A DNA stretch of 64,000 bases from Phycisphaerales bacterium UBA7800 (lineage in GTDB: Bacteria > Planctomycetota > Phycisphaerae > Phycisphaerales > Phycisphaeraceae): the NCBI GenBank assembly GCA_002480565.1, contig DLCK01000076.1:124001-188000 (forward strand), given 5' to 3'. Below, piece by piece: positions 56,818 to 64,000 of the stretch. The notes beneath the pieces were generated by a model. That model worked only from the letters and a program-made list of their open reading frames with translations, did no database searches and was not told where the DNA came from. The position numbers and the translations under genes were made by a program. Numbering within the stretch: the first letter of the stretch is position 1; each line of letters starts with the position of its first letter.

Positions 56818-57612
56818 ATGAAACACCTATCAATCAAAGATAAAGCATTCACCCTCATAGAAATCCTGGTGGTAATATCCATTATTGCCTTACTCGTTTC
56901 AATCCTCTTGCCAGCGTTGGCAAAGGCTAGACTCAGCGCACAAACCATTACATGTTTAAGTAATGAAAGACAGTTAAGCTTAGCGTTAAACATGTATTCA
57001 GCGGAAAATAACGAGTTTATCCCACTGTCATACTGGTGGGGCGCACGACATGACAATGCAAAAATCAACACCGGTCAAACTAAACAACCAAACAACACTA
57101 TCTTGCTTACACCATTGGGCGATGCATTAATGAGTCTGAATCTAGGTCATGCGATACGTGGTTTTTATTGTCCAGCAGAAAAAGATCCTCATCGTCGGTT
57201 TAATGTAGATGGTTTCAACCCATGGCCTATGCAGAAATGGACTGGCATGAACATCGGCTATGGTGTTCGTCCCGAAGCCTATGCTTACCCCACACCAAGT
57301 TCACAACCGTATTCAGGATGGAAACTCACTGGCAATGGGTTATTGCCACGGACAATAGATTTTCAGACAAATGTAGCAACTATATCAGACATTATTCCTC
57401 AATACTCAACATCACGCCCATGGAATCAACTGCAAAACGTAGCTCATTTGTCCCAAGGCATAAATGCTAGCTATCTTGACGGATCTGGCACTTGGGTTGC
57501 TTTTGATGTTTTTAAAGACAACTATGGCGATGGGACTTCAGGGGGTGGCTTTAGCCCATATTCATCTTGGTCAAAAACTGGGATATGGTTTGACCTGGAC
57601 AATGTCCGTTAA
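56818..57612 (+). CDS. Second pseudopilin-like protein with prepilin signal
   Basis: 264 aa. After 'MKHLSIKDK' comes the prepilin signal 'AFTLIEILVVISIIALLVSI', then 'CLSNERQLSLALNMYSAENN', the usual follow-on helix of the family. The C-terminal part has 'HLSQGINASYLDGSGTWV', a version of the H-x-DG element. It shares the N-terminal helix design with its upstream neighbour but little of the rest, so it is a distant paralogue rather than a recent copy. The intergenic gap is 102 nt, and there is no clear Shine-Dalgarno before ATG 56818 ('TTTGATAGCAT'), so expression may be low or coupled in another way. Confidence 0.86.
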   Translation: MKHLSIKDKAFTLIEILVVISIIALLVSILLPALAKARLSAQTITCLSNERQLSLALNMYSAENNEFIPLSYWWGARHDNAKINTGQTKQPNNTILLTPLGDALMSLNLGHAIRGFYCPAEKDPHRRFNVDGFNPWPMQKWTGMNIGYGVRPEAYAYPTPSSQPYSGWKLTGNGLLPRTIDFQTNVATISDIIPQYSTSRPWNQLQNVAHLSQGINASYLDGSGTWVAFDVFKDNYGDGTSGGGFSPYSSWSKTGIWFDLDNVR

Positions 57613-57690
57613 TTTAAAATTTGTACACAATAATCATATTAATGGTGATAGTGTTATTTCTTGTAATCACAATTTGGTAAAGGTTTGTTC

Positions 57691-60600
57691 ATGTCACGAA
57701 TTGTCTATCTAATCAGCATCCTTAGTTTAATATTGATGTCTGCACCTGTAGATGCATTGGAAATCACACCTACGCAAAAAGGTTTAGAAATACAAACTGA
57801 TGTTTTTAAGAACATTACGCTTAACTATCCGGTACTGGAAACATCAGGAAAACAAAAAGTTAAACCAGATGGTGATGTTAAAATTAACGGCCCCAAAACA
57901 ACGGTTTCATATACAGATGGTACCGTTTTAATTATCAGTCAAAATGGAGGTCGTTTTTCATTTCAATTCAAGGATTTACCAGCCAATGTCAAGTCAATGA
58001 ATTTTGGCATGAACTTGCCAGCATCTATTGTGAATACACTGCAATGGGATATTGACAATAGTGGCTTTAAAAACTTTCCTGCTAAGGTTCAAGACGATCC
58101 ATTCCTACACAAAGGAAATGCGCGTAATTTTAGTATTGCTAAAGATGGCATTGGCTTTAACATGCGTATCGAGCATGGCTATCAACAATTGCAAGATAAC
58201 CGTAAATGGAATGACACGAAATTCTATTGGTTTGCTGCAACGCAAATGCCTCGGACAAATGGCAACAATTCTTACTACAACATAGAATTCAAGACTGCAG
58301 ATGGTATAACATTAGAAGGCACTGTAACACAACAAGCTGAAACTAACGTAGAGCCCAAGCCAATTGAAGCCCATGGCGTCAAAACCAAACTCACAAGCAA
58401 AGGTATTGCGATAGATCTTAATAGTGGTGGTATCTTTACACTGACTTATCCTAAACTGATGGGATTGAAACCCGACAAGCCTGTTAGCGTAGACAATGTT
58501 ACTTCAACACTGACTCATCTGAAATATGTTGATGGTATTTCAGCTGTCGTTAAGCTGGATCAAAATGAAAATGTGAAAGTTGATTTTGACAATCTTAATG
58601 ATCAAGTTAAGACAGCCCGTTTGGAAATGCTTATTCCAATCGGGATGGCAAAGGGAGGTAAATTTTCAATCGGGAATGAATCCCTCAAACCCTTTCCATC
58701 CGAAAAACAAGCCAAACCTTTTCTTTATCAAGGTAACAACGAAAGTCTGACATTAACGCACCAGACAGGCCCTGGCTTTAAACTGACTATGCCCAAGTAC
58801 GGTTATCAACAGCTACAGGACAATCGACACTGGAACTGGAATATTTTTGCATGGTGGTATGGTGTAACCATCCCCTCTGGCCAATCCAAGTTTACACTTG
58901 ATTTTAAGATTGGCGACTTACCCGGTGGTGCTGTAAAAGCAAAACCTGTTGTGGACCGATTCGGACAATGGGTTGCATCGGATTATCCCACAAAAGTGAA
59001 AAGTATTGAAGAACTCAAACAAGATGCGATAGATGATGAAGCATACTACGGTTCTCTTACTCCACCAACACGCGACAGCTTTGGGGGGATACCCGGTACA
59101 AAAGAAAAATATAATCTCAAAGCTACTGGGTTCTTTCACTTGGAGAAGATCAATGGCAGAGATATTCTTGTTACACCAGATGGTAATGCCTATTTCCAAT
59201 TAGGTGTTTGCGGATGGACGCCTTGTGATGACTATACAAGAGTCCGCGGTCGTGAAGAAATCTATGAATGGCTACCAACAGAGCATGACCCAGAATTTAA
59301 ATCTGCATGGAGGCCAAATGATCCAGGTGTCTTCTCATACTTGTTAGCCAACCGCATCCGAAAGACTGGCAAGCCATTTGATATCTATGACTATGCTGAT
59401 ATGTGGCTGACGCGCGAAATGAAATGGGGCTTTAATAGTCTTGGTGCATTCTGCCCGACAGGAGAAAAATTCCGTGAAGTCCTTGGTAAGCACAACTATC
59501 CTTTTGTGAATCATTTGCCAATGCGATCCTTCAAGGAAATTCTTGGCATCCACTTAGTTTGGGATCCATTTGAAAAGGGAATTGAAAAGAAGTTTGACGA
59601 GGTGTTCTCCAAGTTTGGCCAGACATACAATAATGACCCCCTTCTGATTGGTAGTTTCCTTGTTAATGAACCCAACATGGAAAATATACCCAAAGTTATT
59701 CCACTACTCAAAGCAAGTGATTGTGCCGCCAAAGCTAAACTTGTCGAGATGTTAAAAGAACAATATCCAACCGTCTCCGATTTTTCTAAAGCATGGAATA
59801 TCAAGGCATCAAGTTTTGATGAAGTTGGCCAACTCCCCTTAAATATTACTACAAAGCAAGCCTCAGAGGACATGCAGAAATATTTAGGTCTTTTTCTTGA
59901 TCGCAGGTACAAATTGGTTCATGACGCCTTCCGCAAACATGTCCCCAACCATTTGCTCATTGGTGATCGTTGGATGCCAGGCACTTCAAACAATGAAATA
60001 CTGGTTAGTACGGCTGGTAAGTACATGGATATCATTTCGGTCAACTATTACACCGATGGGATAGACCGCAATTACCTTGACAGAATCCATCGCTGGTCCG
60101 GTGGAAAACCAATGATTCTCAGTGAATTTTACTTTACCAGTCCCGATGAGTCGGGATTGCAAGGAGGACGCGGTTTACCTTCCCAAGATAAACGTGGACT
60201 TGCCTACCGTAGCTATGTTGAACAAGCGATGAATACAGGCTATGTAGTGGGTATTGAATGGTTCATCAATGTAGATCAAACCGTCACTGGTAGATTCTTC
60301 CAAGGTTTTAATGGTGAAGCAAACAACACTGGTCTTGTTAATGTTGCTGATCGTCCTTACAAAGATATGCTCAAGCATGTGATGGTCACCAACTATGATT
60401 GGTTCAGCGTCATAGATGGCTCACGTAAAGCATATATTCTGGATGATCCACGGTTCACATTGCAAAAAGGTGGTTCCAAGAAAACAGTCACAATTGACCG
60501 TATGGTTAAAGCTTTCAAGTTAGATGCCAATCGTTCGGAATGGCCTTTAACACCACCTTATCGTATTGCTGAAGCCGGTGCGAAAGTTGAAGGAAGCTTC

Positions 60601-61080
60601 CGTGTCGCATGGGATACTCAAAACCTGTATCTGTTTATTGAGGTCACTGATGAATTCCCAATGATCAATTTTCAAAATGGTAGCGGTATCTGGAATGGGG
60701 ATGCAGTTGAACTTTTCATTGGCTACGAAGACCTGGATCGTGTGGGGAACATGATCTACTCTGACCGACAGGTTATTCTTCGCGGCGCTCCTGCCAAGGA
60801 TGGGCAGAACAATGCGTGGCTTGCAAATGCTCCATCTCAAAAAACCATTGATAGCATTGTTGTCCCCAATATTGATGGCAAGGGATATACTATTGAAGCT
60901 CGCATTCCATTTGCTTCATTGGACATGACCCCAAAAGTTAATCAAACTCTTCTCTTTGATATTGCACTGGACAGCACCAATAATGTACGCTCCCCACGCA
61001 GCGAGCAAGTTCTCTTTAACGGCACCAAGCATGCATCTCGTGACCGCGGTGTTTGGGGACATGCCAAGCTTGTAAACTAA
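57691..61080 (+). CDS. Secreted GH50/agarase-like glycoside hydrolase with CBM9-like domain
   Basis: 1129 aa from ATG 57691, chosen over the in-frame TTG at 57685 because AAAGG lies 7 nt ahead and a clean signal peptide follows ('MSRIVYLISILSLILMSAPVDA'). Residues about 25-205 and 215-410 are two copies of one beta-rich module, each with GYQQLQDNRxWN (residues 163 and 371). The catalytic TIM-barrel-type part (about 420-930) has 'LVTPDGNAYFQLGV', 'GREEIYEWLPTEHDP', 'LLIGSFLVNEPN' (candidate acid/base Glu660), 'MILSEFYF' (candidate nucleophile Glu812) and 'WFINVDQTVTGR', an order that matches GH50 beta-agarases in clan GH-A. The C-terminus (about 940-1129) resembles CBM9: 'FRVAWDTQNLYLFIEVTD', 'NGDAVELFIGYED', 'YTIEARIPFASL'. 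Likely substrate is a marine galactan such as agar or a relative; this is inference. Confidence 0.82.
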   Translation: MSRIVYLISILSLILMSAPVDALEITPTQKGLEIQTDVFKNITLNYPVLETSGKQKVKPDGDVKINGPKTTVSYTDGTVLIISQNGGRFSFQFKDLPANVKSMNFGMNLPASIVNTLQWDIDNSGFKNFPAKVQDDPFLHKGNARNFSIAKDGIGFNMRIEHGYQQLQDNRKWNDTKFYWFAATQMPRTNGNNSYYNIEFKTADGITLEGTVTQQAETNVEPKPIEAHGVKTKLTSKGIAIDLNSGGIFTLTYPKLMGLKPDKPVSVDNVTSTLTHLKYVDGISAVVKLDQNENVKVDFDNLNDQVKTARLEMLIPIGMAKGGKFSIGNESLKPFPSEKQAKPFLYQGNNESLTLTHQTGPGFKLTMPKYGYQQLQDNRHWNWNIFAWWYGVTIPSGQSKFTLDFKIGDLPGGAVKAKPVVDRFGQWVASDYPTKVKSIEELKQDAIDDEAYYGSLTPPTRDSFGGIPGTKEKYNLKATGFFHLEKINGRDILVTPDGNAYFQLGVCGWTPCDDYTRVRGREEIYEWLPTEHDPEFKSAWRPNDPGVFSYLLANRIRKTGKPFDIYDYADMWLTREMKWGFNSLGAFCPTGEKFREVLGKHNYPFVNHLPMRSFKEILGIHLVWDPFEKGIEKKFDEVFSKFGQTYNNDPLLIGSFLVNEPNMENIPKVIPLLKASDCAAKAKLVEMLKEQYPTVSDFSKAWNIKASSFDEVGQLPLNITTKQASEDMQKYLGLFLDRRYKLVHDAFRKHVPNHLLIGDRWMPGTSNNEILVSTAGKYMDIISVNYYTDGIDRNYLDRIHRWSGGKPMILSEFYFTSPDESGLQGGRGLPSQDKRGLAYRSYVEQAMNTGYVVGIEWFINVDQTVTGRFFQGFNGEANNTGLVNVADRPYKDMLKHVMVTNYDWFSVIDGSRKAYILDDPRFTLQKGGSKKTVTIDRMVKAFKLDANRSEWPLTPPYRIAEAGAKVEGSFRVAWDTQNLYLFIEVTDEFPMINFQNGSGIWNGDAVELFIGYEDLDRVGNMIYSDRQVILRGAPAKDGQNNAWLANAPSQKTIDSIVVPNIDGKGYTIEARIPFASLDMTPKVNQTLLFDIALDSTNNVRSPRSEQVLFNGTKHASRDRGVWGHAKLVN

Positions 61081-61103
61081 AAACGAAATCTTTTATGTCA
61101 AAT

Positions 61104-61147
61104 AAAAAACAACACCTTCACGCTATTGTGAAGGTGTTGTTTTTTTA
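61104..61147. terminator. Strong terminator between the GH50-like gene and ilvC
   Basis: A 14-bp perfect stem (AACAACACCTTCAC at 61108-61121, complement at 61128-61141) with a 6-nt loop, flanked by an A-run on the left and a T-run on the right. It can end transcription from both the + strand gene and the convergent ilvC. Confidence 0.92.
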
Positions 61148-61222
61148 TAATTAAAATGGGAGCCGTTACGTCCTGAAGCTTCCCTGCATTTTGAGGGAAT
61201 ACATTAGAGGACTTCAAATGGG

Positions 61223-62233
61223 TTAGTCGTCGATAACGACGGGCTTGACCCATGGCATCATGGCACGGAGTTCTTTACCGACAACTTCCACGCCGTGGGT
61301 TTTGTCAGCTTGCTTCTGTTCCTTGAACCACTTGAATCCGTTTGCATAATCGTCACGGAAAACCTTGGCAAACTTACCGGACTGGATGTCGGTGAGACAT
61401 TCTTTCATGGCCTGTTTGACGGCTGGGGTGACAATCTTGGGGCCGGTGTGATAGTCACCAAATTCAGCGGTGTTGCTGATTGAGTAACGCATGTAGGAAA
61501 GACCACCACGTTCAATGAGGTTGATGATGAGCTTCAGTTCGTGACACACTTCAAAATATGCCATCTCGGGACGGTAGCCTGCTTCGACGAGGGTTTCGAA
61601 ACCAGCTTTGATCATGGCAGACAAACCACCACAAAGGACTGCCTGTTCACCGAAAAGGTCCGTTTCGCATTCGTCTTTGAAGCTGGTCTTCATGATACCG
61701 CTGCGTCCACCGCCCACACCGATAGCCCATGCCATGGCAATGTCGAAGGCTTTGCCGTCTGCATCCTGCTGGACTGCTGCAAGACAGGGGACGCCACCGC
61801 CGCGTTCAAATTCGCTGCGGACGGTGTGACCGGGTCCCTTGGGGGCAACCATAATCACATTGACATTTTCAGGGGGGACAATGCACTTAAAGTGAACATT
61901 AAAGCCATGAGTAAAACCGAGGGTCGCACCGGCTTTGAGATTCGGGGCGATGTCTTTTTCGTAGACTTCTGGCTGTACTTCGTCAGGAAGTGCAATGATG
62001 ACCAGGTCAGCCTGCTTGACGGCATCCGCTACGGGAAGCGGTTCGAAGCCGTCTTCGATGGCTTTCTTGCCGTTGGCCGATTCTTTGCGGTTGGCGACGA
62101 TGACGTTAACGCCAGAGTCACGCAGGTTCTGTGAGTGAGCATGGCCTTGTGAGCCATATCCGAGTACAGCCACGGTCTTGCCCTGAAGTGGTGCCAGTGA
62201 ACCGTCTTTGTCATAAAGAGTTTCGATAGCCAT
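61223..62233 (-). CDS. ilvC: Ketol-acid reductoisomerase (class I)
   Basis: 336 aa, class I length. It converts 2-acetolactate or 2-aceto-2-hydroxybutyrate to the dihydroxy acid in valine, isoleucine and leucine synthesis, using Mg2+ and NAD(P)H. The Rossmann motif 'GYGSQGHAHSQNL' is at residues 26-37, followed by the cofactor loop 'NRKESANGKK' (48-57), 'THGFN' (108-112) and 'PKGPGH' (131-136). Metal ligands lie in 'TDLFGEQ' (Asp192, Glu196), 'CHELK' (Glu232) and the 'SNTAE' segment (253-257). The cofactor loop differs from the common 'GLREGS', so NADH versus NADPH preference cannot be called. GGAG lies 10 nt before the ATG. ilvB/ilvH are not in view. Confidence 0.97.
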   Translation of the reverse strand: MAIETLYDKDGSLAPLQGKTVAVLGYGSQGHAHSQNLRDSGVNVIVANRKESANGKKAIEDGFEPLPVADAVKQADLVIIALPDEVQPEVYEKDIAPNLKAGATLGFTHGFNVHFKCIVPPENVNVIMVAPKGPGHTVRSEFERGGGVPCLAAVQQDADGKAFDIAMAWAIGVGGGRSGIMKTSFKDECETDLFGEQAVLCGGLSAMIKAGFETLVEAGYRPEMAYFEVCHELKLIINLIERGGLSYMRYSISNTAEFGDYHTGPKIVTPAVKQAMKECLTDIQSGKFAKVFRDDYANGFKWFKEQKQADKTHGVEVVGKELRAMMPWVKPVVIDD

Positions 62234-62331
62234 TGTTTAAAGTCTCCGTCGAGAGTTATTGGAAGCCGTGTAATGTACCGTTTTCGAGTCACCGGGTAAA
62301 GTCAGGTATGGAAGATGACAGTCCATGGCTA

Positions 62332-62358
62332 AACCACAGAGTCACAGAGACACAGAGT
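62332..62358. repeat. ACAGAG-type short intergenic repeat
   Basis: 'AACCACAGAG TCACAGAG ACACAGAG' is three near-copies of an 8-mer in the ilvC upstream gap. The same style of 'CCACAGAGxCACAGAG' repeat is scattered between genes in many environmental bacteria. Only one copy is seen in this window. Confidence 0.5.
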
Positions 62359-62375
62359 GAAGTCAGATATTGAGA

Positions 62376-64000
62376 TTAATTGTCCTTGATGCAGTCGGTG
62401 ATGGTCTTGATGAACTTGGAGTGATATTTCCCAAAATTCTTGCCAGCGTTATTGCGGGTCATGGAGATCACGAGGTTGTGTTTCAGGTCGATTCGCAGGG
62501 TCGCCGACGATGCCGCCCCGTGGGCAAAACACATGTCCGAGAGTCCGTCGCCGGTGTACCATTGCGTACCGATGCCGTATTTCGTCGGACTCTTATCGGT
62601 GGTGATGGTGCTGATGTCGATGGGGAGCATGGCATCGCGGGTTTGTTGGCTCATGAACCGATACTCACCATAGCTTCCCCCATTGAGGAGCATCTGGCCG
62701 ATCTTTGCCATATCCATTGCGGTGGATGCGGTATTCCATGAAGCATTTTCACAGTTGGTGTTTTTGCAGCCAAGGGGATCAAGCAGGTGCGTCTTGACCA
62801 TGGTGGGATAGCACTTGCCGGAGACTTGGCCCATGAGTTGGATGCCCAGTTCCATGCCCATGCCGTCGTACTCGAATTTCTTGCCGACGTTGAGTTGTGG
62901 TGCGATGGATGCAATAAGGTGTTCGAGATCCGGATCATCTTCACCTCGGTGACTGGTAAGGCCAGCAGTGTGCGTCCAGAGATTTCGTATGGTGGGAACT
63001 TGGTTGAAGCCTGCGTTTTGCATCTCAGGCAGGTAGCGGTCGATGGGTGTGTCGAGATTGATGAGTTGTTGATCGACCATCATCATGGCCATGGTGCCGG
63101 AGATGAGTTTGGACAGGGATGCCATCCAACTGTTTGTGTCAGTGGTCATGGGTTTTTCGTCGCGTGTGCCATAGGCTTTGTGATGGACGATCACGCCATT
63201 ACGGACGACGCATGCGATGAAGGCTTCGTCGGTGTCCTTGGCCCATTCAGTGAGGATGGCATCGATTTTCTGCGGTGCGTCCTCGGTCATGCCAGCTTCG
63301 GTCATTGTTCCGGCGTGTAATGATGTGACAGGTTTGTCGAGTTTGGCAGGCAAGGCAAAGTTGCGGGTGAACATTTTGTCATTGCCGTTGATCTTGCGTT
63401 CGAGTGTCGTCCAATACTGTTTTTCGATGGTATTGACGCCGTTGTAGACGGTAATGTCTGTATCGGGTTTGATCTGCGAAAGACTGCTTAATAGTGACGC
63501 ATTGAAACTGGCATTTTGAGCAATATCCCAGAACGACCAGTTAACTGCATTATTGATTTTTAGCTGCGATGCTTTGACCACTGCCGGGTCAATACCGTAT
63601 TGAGTTGGTAGCTTGATATCACCTTCAAACTTCATATCCCATGGTTCGACATTCACCGGCATGCGATAGAGAGCACGGTAACGCGTGATGGTTTTATTCG
63701 TATCATGACAGTGGATCTTGATCACCGCAGCATATCGACCGGGCTTTTCAGCGGAAGTGGCCGCATTGCAATTCGCATCATAATAGTCCGTCTGGATGGT
63801 GTAAGGGCCAAGCAGTTTTTCCATCACCAAGGGCTGTGTGAATTTGCATTGAGGCAGTTCACTGGTTTGGAAAATGGTGGAGGGCTCAAAACGCAACTCG
63901 GTTTTAAGCAACATATCGCGACGTTGGTCATCCAAGTTTGGAACATCGATAGGACAGTCAGAAGAACCTTCAACATTCACATTCATCCACTGTGGTCTTG
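62376..64000 (-). CDS. Serine beta-lactamase-like hydrolase, 5' partial
   Basis: The frame is open at the right edge: in-frame codons before the ATG at 63986 read R-P-Q-W, and that Met is not followed by a signal peptide, so the true start is probably beyond the window. The visible 540 or so residues have an N-terminal part of about 250 residues with no family I recognise, including paired cysteines. A penicillin-binding/beta-lactamase-fold domain (Pfam Beta-lactamase type) follows. It holds SLSK (SxxK, nucleophile Ser codon at 63117-63119), 'FEYDGMG' for the Tyr element (YxG rather than YxN) and 'HGAASS' for the third motif. Such proteins are esterases, D-peptidases or carboxypeptidase-like rather than antibiotic lactamases in most planctomycetes; substrate unknown. 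Confidence 0.85.
   Translation of the reverse strand, partial: RPQWMNVNVEGSSDCPIDVPNLDDQRRDMLLKTELRFEPSTIFQTSELPQCKFTQPLVMEKLLGPYTIQTDYYDANCNAATSAEKPGRYAAVIKIHCHDTNKTITRYRALYRMPVNVEPWDMKFEGDIKLPTQYGIDPAVVKASQLKINNAVNWSFWDIAQNASFNASLLSSLSQIKPDTDITVYNGVNTIEKQYWTTLERKINGNDKMFTRNFALPAKLDKPVTSLHAGTMTEAGMTEDAPQKIDAILTEWAKDTDEAFIACVVRNGVIVHHKAYGTRDEKPMTTDTNSWMASLSKLISGTMAMMMVDQQLINLDTPIDRYLPEMQNAGFNQVPTIRNLWTHTAGLTSHRGEDDPDLEHLIASIAPQLNVGKKFEYDGMGMELGIQLMGQVSGKCYPTMVKTHLLDPLGCKNTNCENASWNTASTAMDMAKIGQMLLNGGSYGEYRFMSQQTRDAMLPIDISTITTDKSPTKYGIGTQWYTGDGLSDMCFAHGAASSATLRIDLKHNLVISMTRNNAGKNFGKYHSKFIKTITDCIKDN

Noticed and set aside
61541..62134. Reading frame of 197 codons on the + strand over ilvC
   Set aside because: It is opposite a well-conserved ilvC; its product shows no domain.
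62787..63320. Reading frame of 177 codons on the + strand over the serine hydrolase
   Set aside because: Antisense to a gene with conserved SxxK and HG motifs; no support of its own.

Overview
The window is from a bacterial chromosome that I would place in the Planctomycetota, most likely Phycisphaerae or a close relative. The grounds are: a giant secreted protein that combines a pre-peptidase C-terminal (PPC) domain, parallel beta-helix repeats, Ca-binding DxDxDG motifs and a metalloprotease tail; H-x-DG type pseudopilins beside a LacI regulator and an agarase-like glycoside hydrolase; and a moderate GC content. The placement is inference, because there is no rRNA gene in the window. I saw no tRNA, CRISPR array, insertion sequence or phage module.

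Positions 1-49574 (+) are one uninterrupted reading frame, more than three quarters of the window. It is already open at base 1, so the gene starts outside and the visible 16,500-odd residues are a minimum. From left to right it holds: beta-propeller-like blades (1-4600); a von Willebrand A domain with a complete MIDAS (4608-5325); more blades and a Ca-binding motif; a 7.4 kb array of flagellin-IN-like repeats (about 5960-13330); blades; a leishmanolysin-like (M8) metalloprotease domain (15240-15900); nine tandem repeats of about 96 residues (16190-18890); a long stretch of degenerate blades (18900-37720) interrupted by IN-type cassettes; beta-helix adhesin-like segments with an embedded PPC domain and two propeller-like insertions (37720-47590); an Ig-like domain, EF-hand-like motifs and a PPC-like domain; and a second, metzincin-type zinc protease domain at the C-terminus (48625-49480). 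A perfect 15-bp hairpin terminator follows. I read it as an extracellular or surface adhesin/protease.

Positions 49786-53121 are compact housekeeping and envelope genes: a WalJ/YycJ-like metallo-beta-lactamase-fold protein (-), an OmpH/Skp-like lipoprotein (+), a tiny lipoprotein (+), and a folK-queE pair (-) that converges on it. A lipoprotein of unknown function (53253-54278, +) with its own terminator follows.

Positions 54590-61080 (+) look like a polysaccharide-use locus: a LacI-family regulator, two pseudopilin-like proteins, and a large secreted GH50/agarase-like enzyme with a duplicated N-terminal module and a C-terminal CBM9-like domain, closed by a strong bidirectional-looking terminator. 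The last part (-) holds ilvC (ketol-acid reductoisomerase) and a serine beta-lactamase-like hydrolase that runs off the right edge. Between them lies a short ACAGAG-type intergenic repeat.
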